A stretch of 64,000 nucleotides of DNA. It comes from Microbacterium oleivorans. GTDB taxonomy: Bacteria > Actinomycetota > Actinomycetes > Actinomycetales > Microbacteriaceae. The position numbers and the translations under genes are program-made. Location: the NCBI RefSeq assembly GCF_001644225.1, contig NZ_LSTV01000002.1, positions 1 to 64,000 of the forward strand, written 5' to 3'. This document shows positions 17,973 through 27,899 of the stretch, in pieces. The notes beneath the pieces are model-generated. The model saw nothing but the letters and a program-made list of their open reading frames with translations. It had not been told where the DNA came from and made no database searches. The stretch's first letter is position 1. Each line of letters begins with the position of its first letter.

Positions 17973-19763
17973 TCATTCGCGGGTGGTCGAGCACTCCTCG
18001 GGTGCCGGCTCGCCCGCGAAGCGCGCGGCCGTCCAGTCGATGAGCTCCTCGAGAAGCGGGGACGGACGCTCGACGACCGCCGCATGCTCGTACCCGTCGT
18101 AGATGCGGTAGTCGACGACCTGGCCGGCCGCGCACATCCTCTCGACGTAGGCGGTCTGCGTCGTGACCGGGATGACGCCGTCGGCTCCGCCGTGGGCGAC
18201 CAGCAGCGGCGCGTTCTGTCGCAGCGGCGCGGCGTTGGCCCGCAGGTGGATGCCGAGAGGGCCGGTCGCCGGTGGCGTCGAGAACAATCGCGGGTCGCCG
18301 CTCATCCCCAGCGCCGCCGCGACGGACACGACGATCGCGGGGTCGGACAGGCATCGCTCCGACATCTGCCGGAGAACGGTGTCGGCGCCGGGCCGGACGT
18401 AGTCGTCGTACGAGACGTCGTCGTAGATCGACGAGAACGAGGCGAACGCGTACGAGGCGAAGATGCTGCCGCCCGTGACGCTCGAGATGTTCTGCACGAG
18501 CGCGGGCGGGTCGCTGGCCGGTGCGAGCGCCGCGACCCCCTGCACGTACAGCTCGGGCGCGTACTCGCGCGCCATCGCGCCCGCCCACAGCGCGGCGCCG
18601 CCGCCCTGCGAGTGCCCCCAGATGACCGTGCGGACGCCGAGGTCGGCATCCTGCAACTCCCGGGCGGCGCGCACCGCGTCGAGCGACGCCGTCGCGCTGG
18701 GAGGGCCGATGAGGTACGGATGCGGGCCCTCGGTCCCCAGCCCGATGTAGTCCGTCGCCACCACGGCCCAGCCCTGCCGGATGATCGTCGGCAGGTTGTA
18801 GAGCGCGCCCGACCAGAGCCCCCGCGGCTGCAGCGACGGTGCGCAGTGCTCGGAGTAGCCGGTCGTGCCGTGGTTCCAGTCGATGATCGGCCACTGCCCG
18901 TCGCCCTCTTTCGGGACGACCACGACACCGCTCGCGACCCGCACCTCGCCGTCGACGCCGGTGGTCGTGTACAGGATGCGCCAGGCCGTCGCCGACACCG
19001 GGATGCCGTTCGTGAAGAGCTCCGCACGGATGAGGCGCCCCGGCTCCCCGGGCATGTCGCGGGGGGCCGCGTAGAAGTCGTCGACGACGGTCGATCCTTC
19101 GCGCAGCGGCACGGTGACGAGCGCGGTCGTGACGGCCAGCGCGACGGAGACGAGGGCGGTGACCGTGCGCCCCCAGCGGCGCAGGCGCTGCGGCTGGTGG
19201 CGGCGCTCCCGCTCGGTGTCGCGGCGCCGTCGCACGCGCGTCCACAGGTCGGCGACCCCGCTCATGATGAGGCGCGCGCCGAAGACGACCGCCACCACGA
19301 GCAGGGTGATGTCGGGCCAGAACAACGCGAGGACGCCGAAGATGACGCCCGAGACCGAGAAGGCGGCATCCGCGATGCGCGCATCGATCGTGCGCCCCTT
19401 CGCGAAGACCGCGATCACGCCGAGCGCGCCCGCGACGAGCAGCAGGATGCCGACGAGGGTCGCCACGACGCGCACGGTCAGTCCCGGGGTCAGCAGGACG
19501 ACGAGCCCGCCGACGAGCCACGCGCCGCCCGTCAGCGTGCGCCAGCGAGGACGCACTCCCTCCGTGTCGCGGCCGGTCAGCTCGATGACGCCCGTGAGGA
19601 CCATGCCGCCGCCGATCAGCCAGGCGAGGACGCCGAGCGCCGTCGTCGGCCGGATGACGATGACCACGCCGAGCACCACGGCCGAGGCCGCGACGACCAG
19701 GCGCACCCATTCGGGCAGGCGCGCGTAGAAGCGTCCGAGCGCGAGGCGCTGCAGCTGCCGCAT
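17973..19763 (-). CDS. DUF308 membrane domain fused to a secretory-lipase-type alpha/beta hydrolase
   Basis: A 596-residue two-part protein. The N-terminal 190 residues form six hydrophobic helices of the HdeD/DUF308 type (duplicated LLAWLIGGG-like blocks). After one more helix and a linker comes an alpha/beta hydrolase resembling LIP-type secretory lipases: IDWNHGTTGY, ATDYIGLGT, and the nucleophile elbow GHSQGG near residue 383, with a late Asp and His. The hydrolase would face outside. ATG 19763 has GGAGG at good spacing. The substrate is probably an ester or lipid. Confidence 0.8.
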   Translation of the reverse strand: MRQLQRLALGRFYARLPEWVRLVVAASAVVLGVVIVIRPTTALGVLAWLIGGGMVLTGVIELTGRDTEGVRPRWRTLTGGAWLVGGLVVLLTPGLTVRVVATLVGILLLVAGALGVIAVFAKGRTIDARIADAAFSVSGVIFGVLALFWPDITLLVVAVVFGARLIMSGVADLWTRVRRRRDTERERRHQPQRLRRWGRTVTALVSVALAVTTALVTVPLREGSTVVDDFYAAPRDMPGEPGRLIRAELFTNGIPVSATAWRILYTTTGVDGEVRVASGVVVVPKEGDGQWPIIDWNHGTTGYSEHCAPSLQPRGLWSGALYNLPTIIRQGWAVVATDYIGLGTEGPHPYLIGPPSATASLDAVRAARELQDADLGVRTVIWGHSQGGGAALWAGAMAREYAPELYVQGVAALAPASDPPALVQNISSVTGGSIFASYAFASFSSIYDDVSYDDYVRPGADTVLRQMSERCLSDPAIVVSVAAALGMSGDPRLFSTPPATGPLGIHLRANAAPLRQNAPLLVAHGGADGVIPVTTQTAYVERMCAAGQVVDYRIYDGYEHAAVVERPSPLLEELIDWTAARFAGEPAPEECSTTRE

Positions 19764-19881
19764 CCGGTCCCTCCTCCGTGCGTCGGCGTCGATCCTCCAC
19801 GTTATCCGCGGGGGCCGGATGCGCCCGAGTGCTCGACAGCGGGCGCATCGACGTGAGATGGCGCCCGCTACAGTGAGCGCC

Positions 19882-20874
19882 ATGGGACGGGCCGGGACGA
19901 CACGCGCCGGTGTGCGCGACGTCGCCGCGCGGGCAGGGGTGTCGACGCAGACCGTGTCGCGCGTCATCAACGACAGCCCGAACCTGCGCCCCGAGACCCG
20001 CGCCCGCGTCGAGGCCGCGATGGCCGAGCTCGGCTACCGCGTCAACAACGCCGCCCGCGCCCTCGGCACCTCGACGACCCGCACCGTCGGCGTCGTCGCC
20101 TCGGACGCGACCCTGTGGGGCCCGGGCGCCGGCATCGCCGCGCTCGACGCGGCGGCCCGCGAGGCGGACCGCTGGTTGGCGACGGCCTACGCGGATGCCG
20201 CGGACCCGGCATCCGTCACCGATGCCGCCCAGCGCCTGCTGTCGCAAGGGGTCGACGCGCTGATCGTCGTCGCCGCGCACACCGCGACGCTGCCCGCGCT
20301 GCGCGAGGTGGCGGGCGGGACCCCGCTCGCCGCGCTGCACACCGGCGCGGGCGCCGAGCGGCAGCGCGCCGGCGCGGCGCTCGCGATCGAGCACCTCGTC
20401 GCGCTCGGCCACCGCCGCATCGCGCTGCTGGCGGGACCGGCGGACTGGCTCGAGGCGACAGCCCGCGACGAGGGTGCCGCGGCAGCCCTGGCGACCGCCG
20501 GCATCCGTCCCGCGGCGATGTGGCGCGGGGACTGGAGCGCGGCGACGGGCGCGACCGCGGCGCGCGAGGTGGCCGAGGCGGTGCGCCGCGAGGACGGGCC
20601 GACCGCGGTCGCGGCGGCGAACGACCAGATGGCGCTCGGGCTCATCGCAGGCCTCGTCGCCGAAGGGCTGCGCGTGCCGCAGGACGTCTCGGTCACCGGA
20701 TTCGACGACAACGCGGATGCCGCCTTCTACACGCCCGCGCTCACCACGGTGCACGTCGACACGGCCGGCGAGGCACGGCGCGTGGTCGCCGAGGCGCTGG
20801 GCCTGCCGGCCACGGCGGAGGTCGCCGAACCGGTGCTCGTCGCGCGCGCGTCGACCGCCGCGCCGCGCGGCTGA
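19882..20874 (+). CDS. LacI-family regulator of the arabinose operon
   Basis: A 330-residue repressor with an N-terminal LacI helix-turn-helix (VRDVAARAGVSTQTVSRVIND) and a periplasmic-binding-protein-like sugar domain (IALLAGP, ANDQMALG, VTGFDDN). It stands directly upstream of araD on the same strand, with one palindrome between them, so it very likely responds to arabinose or a related signal and controls araDBA. ATG 19882 was chosen because the helix-turn-helix then starts near residue 10. Confidence 0.85.
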   Translation: MGRAGTTRAGVRDVAARAGVSTQTVSRVINDSPNLRPETRARVEAAMAELGYRVNNAARALGTSTTRTVGVVASDATLWGPGAGIAALDAAAREADRWLATAYADAADPASVTDAAQRLLSQGVDALIVVAAHTATLPALREVAGGTPLAALHTGAGAERQRAGAALAIEHLVALGHRRIALLAGPADWLEATARDEGAAAALATAGIRPAAMWRGDWSAATGATAAREVAEAVRREDGPTAVAAANDQMALGLIAGLVAEGLRVPQDVSVTGFDDNADAAFYTPALTTVHVDTAGEARRVVAEALGLPATAEVAEPVLVARASTAAPRG

Positions 20875-20903
20875 CCCGCGGAACCCGAGCGTGGCGGAAT
20901 GGG

Positions 20904-20921
20904 GATGTTACCGATAACATC
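20904..20921. promoter_or_regulatory. LacI-type operator before araD
   Basis: GATGTTA and TAACATC form a perfect 7-bp inverted repeat around CCGA. It lies only 6 nt before the araD ATG, so bound repressor would cover the transcription or translation start. Confidence 0.7.
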
Positions 20922-20927
20922 GACCTC

Positions 20928-21623
20928 ATGACCGATCTCGATGAGGCGATCGCCGCCGTCCGCGCGGACGTCGCCGCCCTCCACGCCGAACTCGTCCGCT
21001 ACGGCCTCGTCATCTGGACCGGAGGCAACGTCTCGGGGCGCGTCCCCGGCGCGGACCTGTTCGTCATCAAGCCCTCCGGCGTCTCGTACGACGACCTCGC
21101 GCCCGAGAACATGATCCTCTGCGACCTCGACGGCAACGTCGTGCCCGGCAGCCCCGGCAGCGACCGCTCGCCCTCGAGCGACACCGCCGCGCACGCCTAC
21201 GTCTACCGGAACATGCCCGAGGTCGGCGGTGTCGTGCACACGCACTCCCCCTACGCCGTGGCCTGGGCCGCGCGCGGCGAGGAGATCCCCTGCGTCATCA
21301 CCGGTATGGCCGACGAGTTCGGCGGACCGATCCCGGTCGGACCGTTCGCGATCATCGGCGACGACTCGATCGGCCGCGGCATCGTCGAGACCCTGAAGGG
21401 CCACCGCTCGCGCGCCGTCCTGATGCAGAACCACGGGCCGTTCACGATCGGCGTCAGCGCGAAGGATGCCGTCAAGGCCGCCGTCATGTGCGAGGACGCC
21501 GCCCGCACCGTGCACTTCGCCCGGCAGGGCGGCGAGCTGATCCCCATTCCGCAGGACAAGATCGACGCCCTCTACAACCGTTACCAGAACGTGTACGGCC
21601 AGAGCTCGGACGACCGCCGATGA
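20928..21623 (+). CDS. araD: L-ribulose-5-phosphate 4-epimerase
   Basis: A 231-residue class II aldolase-fold enzyme converting L-ribulose 5-phosphate to D-xylulose 5-phosphate, the last step of arabinose use. Visible motifs: TGGNVSGR, KPSGV, SSDTAAH, and the zinc ligands VVHTHSPYA with a later QNHGPF. It overlaps araB by ATGA. Length matches the family. Confidence 0.93.
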   Translation: MTDLDEAIAAVRADVAALHAELVRYGLVIWTGGNVSGRVPGADLFVIKPSGVSYDDLAPENMILCDLDGNVVPGSPGSDRSPSSDTAAHAYVYRNMPEVGGVVHTHSPYAVAWAARGEEIPCVITGMADEFGGPIPVGPFAIIGDDSIGRGIVETLKGHRSRAVLMQNHGPFTIGVSAKDAVKAAVMCEDAARTVHFARQGGELIPIPQDKIDALYNRYQNVYGQSSDDRR

Positions 21624-23242
21624 GCGCCGCATCCGTCATCTCCTCCGGTGGCGCGGTCTTGGGCATCGAGCTCGGCTCGACCCGCATCAAGGCGTGCCTC
21701 GTCGATGCGAGCGACCCGACCACCGTGCTCGCCGTCGGCAGCCACGAGTGGGAGAACGCGCTCGAGGACGGCGTGTGGACCTACGCCGAGAACGCGATCT
21801 GGTCGGGCCTGCAGGCCGCCTACGCCGACCTCATCGCCGACGTCCGCCGCCAGGGCGCCGAGCTGACCGACCTCGCCGGCATCGGCGTCTCGGCGATGAT
21901 GCACGGCTACCTCGCATTCGACGCCGAGGGGAACCTGCTCGTGCCGTTCCGCACGTGGCGCAACACCTCGACCGGCGCCGCCGCGGCGGAGCTGACCGAG
22001 CTGCTGGGCGTCAACATCCCGCTGCGCTGGTCGATCGCCCACCTGCACCAGGCCGTCCTCGACGACGAGGCGCACCTCGCCTCGCTCGCGAAGATCAACA
22101 CCCTCGCCGGCTGGGTGCACGAGAAGCTCACCGGTCGCTTCACGCTGGGTGTCGGCGACGCGTCGGGCATGTTCCCGATCGGTACCGACGGGCAGTACGA
22201 CCGCGACCGCGTCGCCGCGTACGACGCGCACGCCGCCGCGTTCCTCGCCGGCCGCAGCCTCACGCACCTCCTGCCCGAGGTGCTCCCCGCGGGAGCGGAT
22301 GCCGGGGCCCTCACCGCCGCCGGCGCCGCCCTGCTCGACCCGACCGGCACGCTCCGGCCCGGCGCGGTCGCCGCGCCCGCCGAGGGTGACGCCGGCACCG
22401 GCATGGTCGCCACGAACGCGGTCTCGCCGCGGACGGGCAACGTGAGCGCCGGCACGAGCATCTTCGCGATGGTCGTCCTCGAGCGCCCGCTCGCGCGCGT
22501 CCACACCGAGATCGACCTCGTCACGACGCCCGCCGGCGACCCCGTCGCGATGGTGCACTGCAACAACGGCGCGAGCGAGCTGGCATCGTTCGCGTCGCTG
22601 TTCGCGCGGTTCGCCGCGGCATCCGGTCAGTCGCTCTCGACGGATGCCGTCTACGAGACGCTCCTGCGCGAAGCGCTGCAGGGTGCTGCGGATGCCGGTG
22701 GGGTCCTCGCGTACAACCACCTGAGCGGCGAGCCGATCGCCGGACTCGACGAGGGCCGCCCGCTGGTCGTGCGCACGCCCGACGCGGAGTTCTCGCTCGC
22801 CAACGTCATGCGCGCGCAGGTCTACGGCGTGTTCGCGACGCTCGCGATCGGCATGCAGACCCTCGCCGAGGAGGGTGTCGCGCTCGACCAGATGTTCGCG
22901 CACGGCGGCGTCTTCCGGACGGCCGGCGTCGCGCAGCGGTTCCTCGCCGGGGCGCTCGACGCGCCCGTCACGGTCGGAGACACCGCGGGCGAAGGCGGCG
23001 CGTGGGGCATGGCCGTGCTCGCCGCGTACGCCGCCGCGAAGACTGGCTCCGACCTGTCGACGTACCTCACCGACCACGTGTTCGCGGGGGCGGCATCCGT
23101 CACCGCCGACCCCGACCCGGCCGACGTCGCCGGGTTCGCCGACTACCTCATCCGTTACCGCGCCGGACTCGCCGCCGAGGCCGCCGCCGTCACCGCACTG
23201 CCGCTGCGCGGCATCCGCTCATCGAACGAAGGAACAGCATGA
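21620..23242 (+). CDS. araB: L-ribulokinase (FGGY family)
   Basis: A 540-residue sugar kinase that phosphorylates L-ribulose. It has the N-terminal phosphate loop [11 protein letters not shown], a central MMHGYLAFD and the C-terminal FGGY-type FAHGGVFRT and [12 protein letters not shown]. Family members also include xylulokinases; the araD and araA neighbours decide for ribulokinase. Both ends overlap its neighbours by ATGA. Confidence 0.92.
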   Translation: MSAASVISSGGAVLGIELGSTRIKACLVDASDPTTVLAVGSHEWENALEDGVWTYAENAIWSGLQAAYADLIADVRRQGAELTDLAGIGVSAMMHGYLAFDAEGNLLVPFRTWRNTSTGAAAAELTELLGVNIPLRWSIAHLHQAVLDDEAHLASLAKINTLAGWVHEKLTGRFTLGVGDASGMFPIGTDGQYDRDRVAAYDAHAAAFLAGRSLTHLLPEVLPAGADAGALTAAGAALLDPTGTLRPGAVAAPAEGDAGTGMVATNAVSPRTGNVSAGTSIFAMVVLERPLARVHTEIDLVTTPAGDPVAMVHCNNGASELASFASLFARFAAASGQSLSTDAVYETLLREALQGAADAGGVLAYNHLSGEPIAGLDEGRPLVVRTPDAEFSLANVMRAQVYGVFATLAIGMQTLAEEGVALDQMFAHGGVFRTAGVAQRFLAGALDAPVTVGDTAGEGGAWGMAVLAAYAAAKTGSDLSTYLTDHVFAGAASVTADPDPADVAGFADYLIRYRAGLAAEAAAVTALPLRGIRSSNEGTA

Positions 23243-24741
23243 CCCTCTCCACCAGCCTCGAGCAGTACACCGTCTGGTTCGTCACCGGCAGCCAGAACCT
23301 CTACGGCGAGGAGACGCTGCGCCAGGTCGCCGAGCAGTCGCGGGCCGTCGCCGCGGGCCTCGCCGGCCTTCCGGTCAAGGTCGAGTGGAAGCCCGTCCTG
23401 AAGGACTCGGACTCGATCAAGCGCCTCGCCCTCGACGCGAACGCCGACGACTCGGTCATCGGCGTCATCGCGTGGATGCACACCTTCAGCCCCGCCAAGA
23501 TGTGGATCTCGGGCCTCGACGCGCTGCGCAAGCCGCTGCTGCACCTGCACACGCAGGCCAACGTCGAGCTGCCGTGGAACGACATCGACTTCGACTTCAT
23601 GAACCTCAACCAGGCCGCCCACGGCGACCGCGAGTTCGGGTATATCCAGACGCGCCTCGGCGTGCCGCGCAAGACCGTCGTCGGCCACGTCTCGAACCCC
23701 ATCGTCGTGCAGCAGATCGAGGACTGGGAGCGCGCCGCCGCGGGCTGGCAGGCCGTCAAGACCCTCAAGCTCGCCCGCTTCGGCGACAACATGCGCTACG
23801 TCGCCGTCACCGAGGGCGACAAGACCGAGGCCGAGCTGCAGTTCGGCGTGCAGGTCAACACGTGGGGCGTGAACGAGCTGGCGGATGCCGTGGCCCAGGC
23901 ATCCGAGGCGCAGATCGACGCCCTCGTCGAGGAGTACGTCGCCTCGTACGACGTGGCCGACGAGTTGCTGCCGGGCGCCGAGCGGCACCAGTCGCTGCGC
24001 GACGGCGCCGCGATCGAGATCGGGCTGCGCTCGTTCCTCGAGGCGGGCGGGTTCGGAGCGTTCACGACGTCGTTCGAGGACCTCGGCGCGCTGACGCAGC
24101 TGCCCGGCCTCGCGGTGCAGCGCCTGATGGCCGAGGGCTACGGCTTCGGTGCCGAGGGCGACTGGAAGACCGCCATCCTCGTGCGCGTCGCGAACGTCAT
24201 GGGCTCGGGCCTGCCCGGCGGGGCGAGCCTCATGGAGGACTACACCTACGACCTGGTCCCCGGCAACGAGCGCATCCTCGGCGCGCACATGCTCGAGGTG
24301 TCGCCGTCGCTCTCGACGTCGAAGCCGCGCCTCGAGGTGCACGAGCTGGGCATCGGTGGCAAGGCCGACCCCGTGCGCCTGATCTTCACGGCCGATGCCG
24401 GCCCCGCCCTCGTCGTCGCGATGAGCGACATGCGCGACCGCTTCCGCCTCGTCGCGAACGTCGTCGAGAACGTCGACGCCCCTGACCTGCCCAAGCTGCC
24501 GGTCGGCCGCGCCGTGTGGAAGCCGTCGCCCGACTTCGCGACCTCGGCCGCGTGCTGGCTCGCGGCCGGTGCCGCGCACCACACCGTCATGACGACGGCC
24601 GTGGGCATCGAGGTCTTCCGTGACTTCGCCGAGATCGCCGGCACCGAACTGCTCGTCATCGACGAGGACACGACGGTGCGCGGCTTCCAGAAGGAGCTCC
24701 GCTGGAACCAGGCGTACTACCGCCTCGCCCGCGGGCTGTAA
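23239..24741 (+). CDS. araA: L-arabinose isomerase
   Basis: A 500-residue enzyme that interconverts L-arabinose and L-ribulose. Diagnostic segments: [11 protein letters not shown] at the N-terminus, [26 protein letters not shown], and late [11 protein letters not shown] and AAHHTVMT carrying metal ligands. Length is normal. It closes the araDBA operon and is followed by a hairpin terminator. Confidence 0.96.
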   Translation: MTLSTSLEQYTVWFVTGSQNLYGEETLRQVAEQSRAVAAGLAGLPVKVEWKPVLKDSDSIKRLALDANADDSVIGVIAWMHTFSPAKMWISGLDALRKPLLHLHTQANVELPWNDIDFDFMNLNQAAHGDREFGYIQTRLGVPRKTVVGHVSNPIVVQQIEDWERAAAGWQAVKTLKLARFGDNMRYVAVTEGDKTEAELQFGVQVNTWGVNELADAVAQASEAQIDALVEEYVASYDVADELLPGAERHQSLRDGAAIEIGLRSFLEAGGFGAFTTSFEDLGALTQLPGLAVQRLMAEGYGFGAEGDWKTAILVRVANVMGSGLPGGASLMEDYTYDLVPGNERILGAHMLEVSPSLSTSKPRLEVHELGIGGKADPVRLIFTADAGPALVVAMSDMRDRFRLVANVVENVDAPDLPKLPVGRAVWKPSPDFATSAACWLAAGAAHHTVMTTAVGIEVFRDFAEIAGTELLVIDEDTTVRGFQKELRWNQAYYRLARGL

Positions 24742-24754
24742 CCCGCACGCGACG

Positions 24755-24786
24755 AACGCCCCGGTGCCGCTGTGCGCCGGGGCGTT
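24755..24786 (+). terminator. Terminator hairpin after araA
   Basis: AACGCCCCGG pairs with CCGGGGCGTT over a 12-nt loop, followed by a short T run, 13 nt past the araA stop. Confidence 0.75.
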
Positions 24787-24842
24787 TCGCGTGTCGGGGG
24801 TGTGGTCGGGTGTCGGGGTGTCGCGGGATGCAATGGATGCTG

Positions 24843-24884
24843 CGCGACACGCCGCGGCATCCGTCCGGGCATCGGCGTGTCGCG
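24843..24884. terminator. Second inverted repeat between araA and the convergent membrane gene
   Basis: CGCGACACGCCG pairs exactly with CGGCGTGTCGCG over an 18-nt loop. It is placed to end transcription from the minus-strand gene that stops at 24919, although there is no T-tract. Confidence 0.45.
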
Positions 24885-24918
24885 GCAGATCTCTTGCATC
24901 CGCGAACGCGAGCGAGGG

Positions 24919-25458
24919 TCAGTGCCCGCCGTGCCCGGGCATGAAGACCTCGTTGACCTCGGCGCCGGGCGCATCGCTGCCGATGGGGGTGGCGGCGAGG
25001 GCGGGGGTCACGAGTCCTGCCAGCAGGAAGGCACCGACGATCAGGCCGCCGACGCTCGTGCGGGCGGCCGTGCGAGCAGCGGGGTGCGACGGCCGACGAC
25101 CGGCGCGACGCATCGCGATCGCCGAGACGACGCCGACGGAAAGACCCAGCACTGTGGAGACGACGACGGGATAGATGCTGGTCTGCGGCGGGCCGATCAC
25201 CAGCAGCGCGGTGACGGCGACGAGACCGGCGAGCGAGACTCCGACGCCCGCGGGTGGAGCGACCACGCGCCCCCGCATCAGCGCCGTGACGCCCCAGGCG
25301 ATGGTCGCCGCCCCGACGGCGGCGAGCAGGACGCCGATGCCGCGGTCCGCAGCATCGGCGCCCTTCACGATCGCGCCCGCGCCCAGTCCGAGCTGCAACA
25401 GCCCTGCGCCCCACGCGGCGAGCGCGGGCCACGAACGGACCAGGACGGACGGCGACAT
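24919..25458 (-). CDS. Multi-spanning membrane protein of unknown function
   Basis: A 179-residue protein with four hydrophobic helices, an Arg/Ala-rich loop, a last hydrophobic stretch ending LAGLVTPALAA, and an extracytoplasmic tail ending in MPGHGGH. It overlaps the DUF4383 gene by one base (TGATG), so the two are coupled. No family recognised; the His tail might bind metal. Confidence 0.7.
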   Translation of the reverse strand: MSPSVLVRSWPALAAWGAGLLQLGLGAGAIVKGADAADRGIGVLLAAVGAATIAWGVTALMRGRVVAPPAGVGVSLAGLVAVTALLVIGPPQTSIYPVVVSTVLGLSVGVVSAIAMRRAGRRPSHPAARTAARTSVGGLIVGAFLLAGLVTPALAATPIGSDAPGAEVNEVFMPGHGGH

Positions 25459-25868
25459 CAGACGGCCGCGCGGGGGGAGACCTGCTTGTCGGCGGCGATG
25501 CCGACGCCGAGCAGCACGAGCGCGCTGGCGAGGTGCAGGAAGTGGTCGGCCGTGTTCAGCGCCAGGATGTTCGCGGCGGTGCCCACGAGGAAGAAGCCGA
25601 CGACGCCGAGCAGCAGGTAGGCGGCACCGACGACGATGTTCACGCCCTTGGCGGCGCGGACGTTCGACAGGCCGCCGATGAGCAGCGCCGCACCGATCAG
25701 GAGGTGCGCGACGTTGTGCAGCGGGTTGACCATGAAGATGCCGAGCAGCAGGCCGCCATCGGTGGCGATGAAGTCGACGCCGCCGGTCACGGCGAAGCCG
25801 AGCAGCCCGACGAGGATGTAGACGGCGCCGAAGATGACGGCGACGAGGCGGTTGGGTGAGCTGGTCAT
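25458..25868 (-). CDS. DUF4383 membrane protein
   Basis: A 136-residue four-helix membrane protein. The signature NPLHNVAHLLIGAALL and the later NTADHFLHLASA match the DUF4383 family, common in Actinobacteria and of unknown function. ATG 25868 has GGAGGG upstream, which sets the start. Confidence 0.8.
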   Translation of the reverse strand: MTSSPNRLVAVIFGAVYILVGLLGFAVTGGVDFIATDGGLLLGIFMVNPLHNVAHLLIGAALLIGGLSNVRAAKGVNIVVGAAYLLLGVVGFFLVGTAANILALNTADHFLHLASALVLLGVGIAADKQVSPRAAV

Positions 25869-26034
25869 GGGATTGTCCCTCCGTGTGATGCGGCGGATGC
25901 CGCGACCTGCAGACATGTGGTGCTGCAAGACATTCGGTGCGACGCCTCGAACGGATTGCGCTCGATGCGTCGTCGCCGACTGTAGGGACAGGTCAGGGCG
26001 CTCACTCAGGGGTTGTGAGAAACCTGAGCGACTG

Positions 26035-26955
26035 CTAGGAGCGAGCTGAGAGGCGGTCGCGATCGGCGCTGCGCGCGTCGCTGTACACCATGGCCGTCGA
26101 TCCGCCGACGGCGAGCACGATCGCCATGGCGCCGATCGGCGAGGGCAGCGCCGGGGAGACGACGAGCGCGATGAGGATCGCCAGCACCGGCGGCAGGGCG
26201 TTCGTCACCGGCGAGACGACCGACGCGCGTCCGCGACTGAGCGCCATCACCAGCAGCAGGGCGCCCACGGCGTTCAACAGCTGCGTCGCCGCCGTCAGCA
26301 CCGGCGCCTGCCACGGCGCATCGACCGGGATGCCGCCCATCATCGCGATCGCGACGGGCACCAGCAGCAGCCCACCCACCGTCATCCAGAGGAACGTCGT
26401 CGCATCATTCACCCCGTCGACGGCGGCCGCGCGCATGAGGAACGCCTGGATCCCCCAGGCGAGGCAGACGCCGACCGCCAGCGGCATCCACGGTCCGGTC
26501 CCGGCGGCCTCCGACGGGCTCGTCACCCCGAACAGCACCAACGCCACGAGCACGGCACCGAGCCCCGCCAGCGCGAGCACCGACAGTCGCTCCCGCAGCA
26601 GCAGGACGGCCAGGACGACGGTCACCGCCGGCGAGACCGACACGATCGGGAAGACGAGGTAGGCCGGCCCGATCACGAGCGCGTGGAACAGCAGCAGCTG
26701 CCCGCCGGCACCCAGCAACCCGATGGTGAGACCTCGGACCGTCGCCGATATCCGGCGGTCGATCCGCTGCCCACGGGTGATGACGGCCGCCGGGACGAGC
26801 ATCGTGACCGCCCAGATCACGTAGATCATCTCCTGCGGGTATCCGTAGAGCTCGCTCGGCGCCGCCGAGAACGCACCCCACACCCCCCACGTGACCACGA
26901 GCAGCGCGGCGTAGGGGATCCACGACCGCGGCGACGTCACGGCTGCGGTGTTCAC
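26035..26955 (-). CDS. EamA/DMT-superfamily transporter
   Basis: A 306-residue protein with ten membrane helices in two EamA repeats (GVWGAFSAAPSELYG in the first, LAWGIQAFLM in the second). Such proteins move sugars, amino acids or metabolites. GTG start overlaps the kinase stop (GTGA), so it is the last gene of the hexosamine run and may carry a product or substrate of that pathway. Specificity is not visible. Confidence 0.8.
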   Translation of the reverse strand: MNTAAVTSPRSWIPYAALLVVTWGVWGAFSAAPSELYGYPQEMIYVIWAVTMLVPAAVITRGQRIDRRISATVRGLTIGLLGAGGQLLLFHALVIGPAYLVFPIVSVSPAVTVVLAVLLLRERLSVLALAGLGAVLVALVLFGVTSPSEAAGTGPWMPLAVGVCLAWGIQAFLMRAAAVDGVNDATTFLWMTVGGLLLVPVAIAMMGGIPVDAPWQAPVLTAATQLLNAVGALLLVMALSRGRASVVSPVTNALPPVLAILIALVVSPALPSPIGAMAIVLAVGGSTAMVYSDARSADRDRLSARS

Positions 26956-27899
26956 ACAGGGAGGACGTCGGGCACCACGACGCCGGCGCAGCGCATGGCG
27001 TACAGCGCGCTCCCGAGGTCGGGGCTGTAACGCGGCGCGACGACGGTGTAGGCGCCGGCACGGGTCAGCGCTTCGACGAACAGGTCGCGGTACAGCGGGG
27101 CCGAGAACATCCCGCCGGAGTACGACACGACCACCTCTTCGTCCTCCGCATACTCCAGCGCGGTGCGGGCGGCGGTCACGAGTTCGACGAGCGCATCAGC
27201 GCCGTCCACGAGAACGGCTCGCGCCGCGGGGTCGCCGGCCTCGGCGGCATCCATCACCGTCTTCGACAGGTCGGCGATCGCGGTGCGCTGCGCGCCCCAC
27301 TCCCCCATCACCGTGCCGATCGCGTCGAGATCCTCCGTGACACCGAGTCGCGTGCGCATCGCGTCGTAGAGGTGCGTGCGCGGGCTGCGCCCGTCGGCCA
27401 TCCGGCTGAACAGGGTGAGCCCGCGGATGCCGACCCAGTACCCCGATCCCTCGTCGCCGAAGATCTCGCTCCAGCCGCCGACCCGGTGGCCGACCCCGCC
27501 CCGCTCGCCGTAGGACATCGACCCGGTGCCCGCGATGACGTTGATGCCGTCGCGCCCGCCGAGGGACCCCGCCCAGCCACCGAGCATGTCGTTCCCGCAG
27601 GTGTAGCGCTCGTGGCCGAGGACCCTCCGGGCGATGTCCTGGACGCGCGGGACGTCGGCGCTCGCCTCACCGTACCCGGGCACCCCGAAGAAGGTGTGCG
27701 CGATGTCATCGGTGCGGATGCCGGCATCCGCCGTCACATCGGCGATGCCGTCGCGCAGCACCCGCTCGAGGACGCCGATACCGCCGCCGAAGTAGTACGA
27801 GGTGGGCTGGGTCGAGGTCGCGAGTGTCGCGCCGTGCTCGTCGATCAGACGGAAGGCGGTCTTGGTCCCGCCCCCGTCGACCCCGAGATAGGCGGTCAT
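26952..27899 (-). CDS. BadF/BadG/NAGK-family sugar kinase, probably hexosamine kinase
   Basis: A 315-residue ASKHA-fold kinase. It starts with the phosphate loop LGVDGGGTKT and has CGNDMLGGWAGS, NVIAGTGSMSYG and a C-terminal SGGMF. N-acetylglucosamine kinases belong here. In this locus it probably phosphorylates galactosamine or N-acetylgalactosamine before AgaS-type processing. It overlaps the SIS-domain gene by ATGA. Confidence 0.8.
   Translation of the reverse strand: MTAYLGVDGGGTKTAFRLIDEHGATLATSTQPTSYYFGGGIGVLERVLRDGIADVTADAGIRTDDIAHTFFGVPGYGEASADVPRVQDIARRVLGHERYTCGNDMLGGWAGSLGGRDGINVIAGTGSMSYGERGGVGHRVGGWSEIFGDEGSGYWVGIRGLTLFSRMADGRSPRTHLYDAMRTRLGVTEDLDAIGTVMGEWGAQRTAIADLSKTVMDAAEAGDPAARAVLVDGADALVELVTAARTALEYAEDEEVVVSYSGGMFSAPLYRDLFVEALTRAGAYTVVAPRYSPDLGSALYAMRCAGVVVPDVLPV

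Noticed and set aside
17883..19856. A 657-codon plus-strand frame opposite the DUF308-lipase gene
   Set aside because: Composition is Arg/Asp/Gly-rich with no recognisable motif, while the minus strand carries catalytic and membrane motifs and a ribosome binding site.
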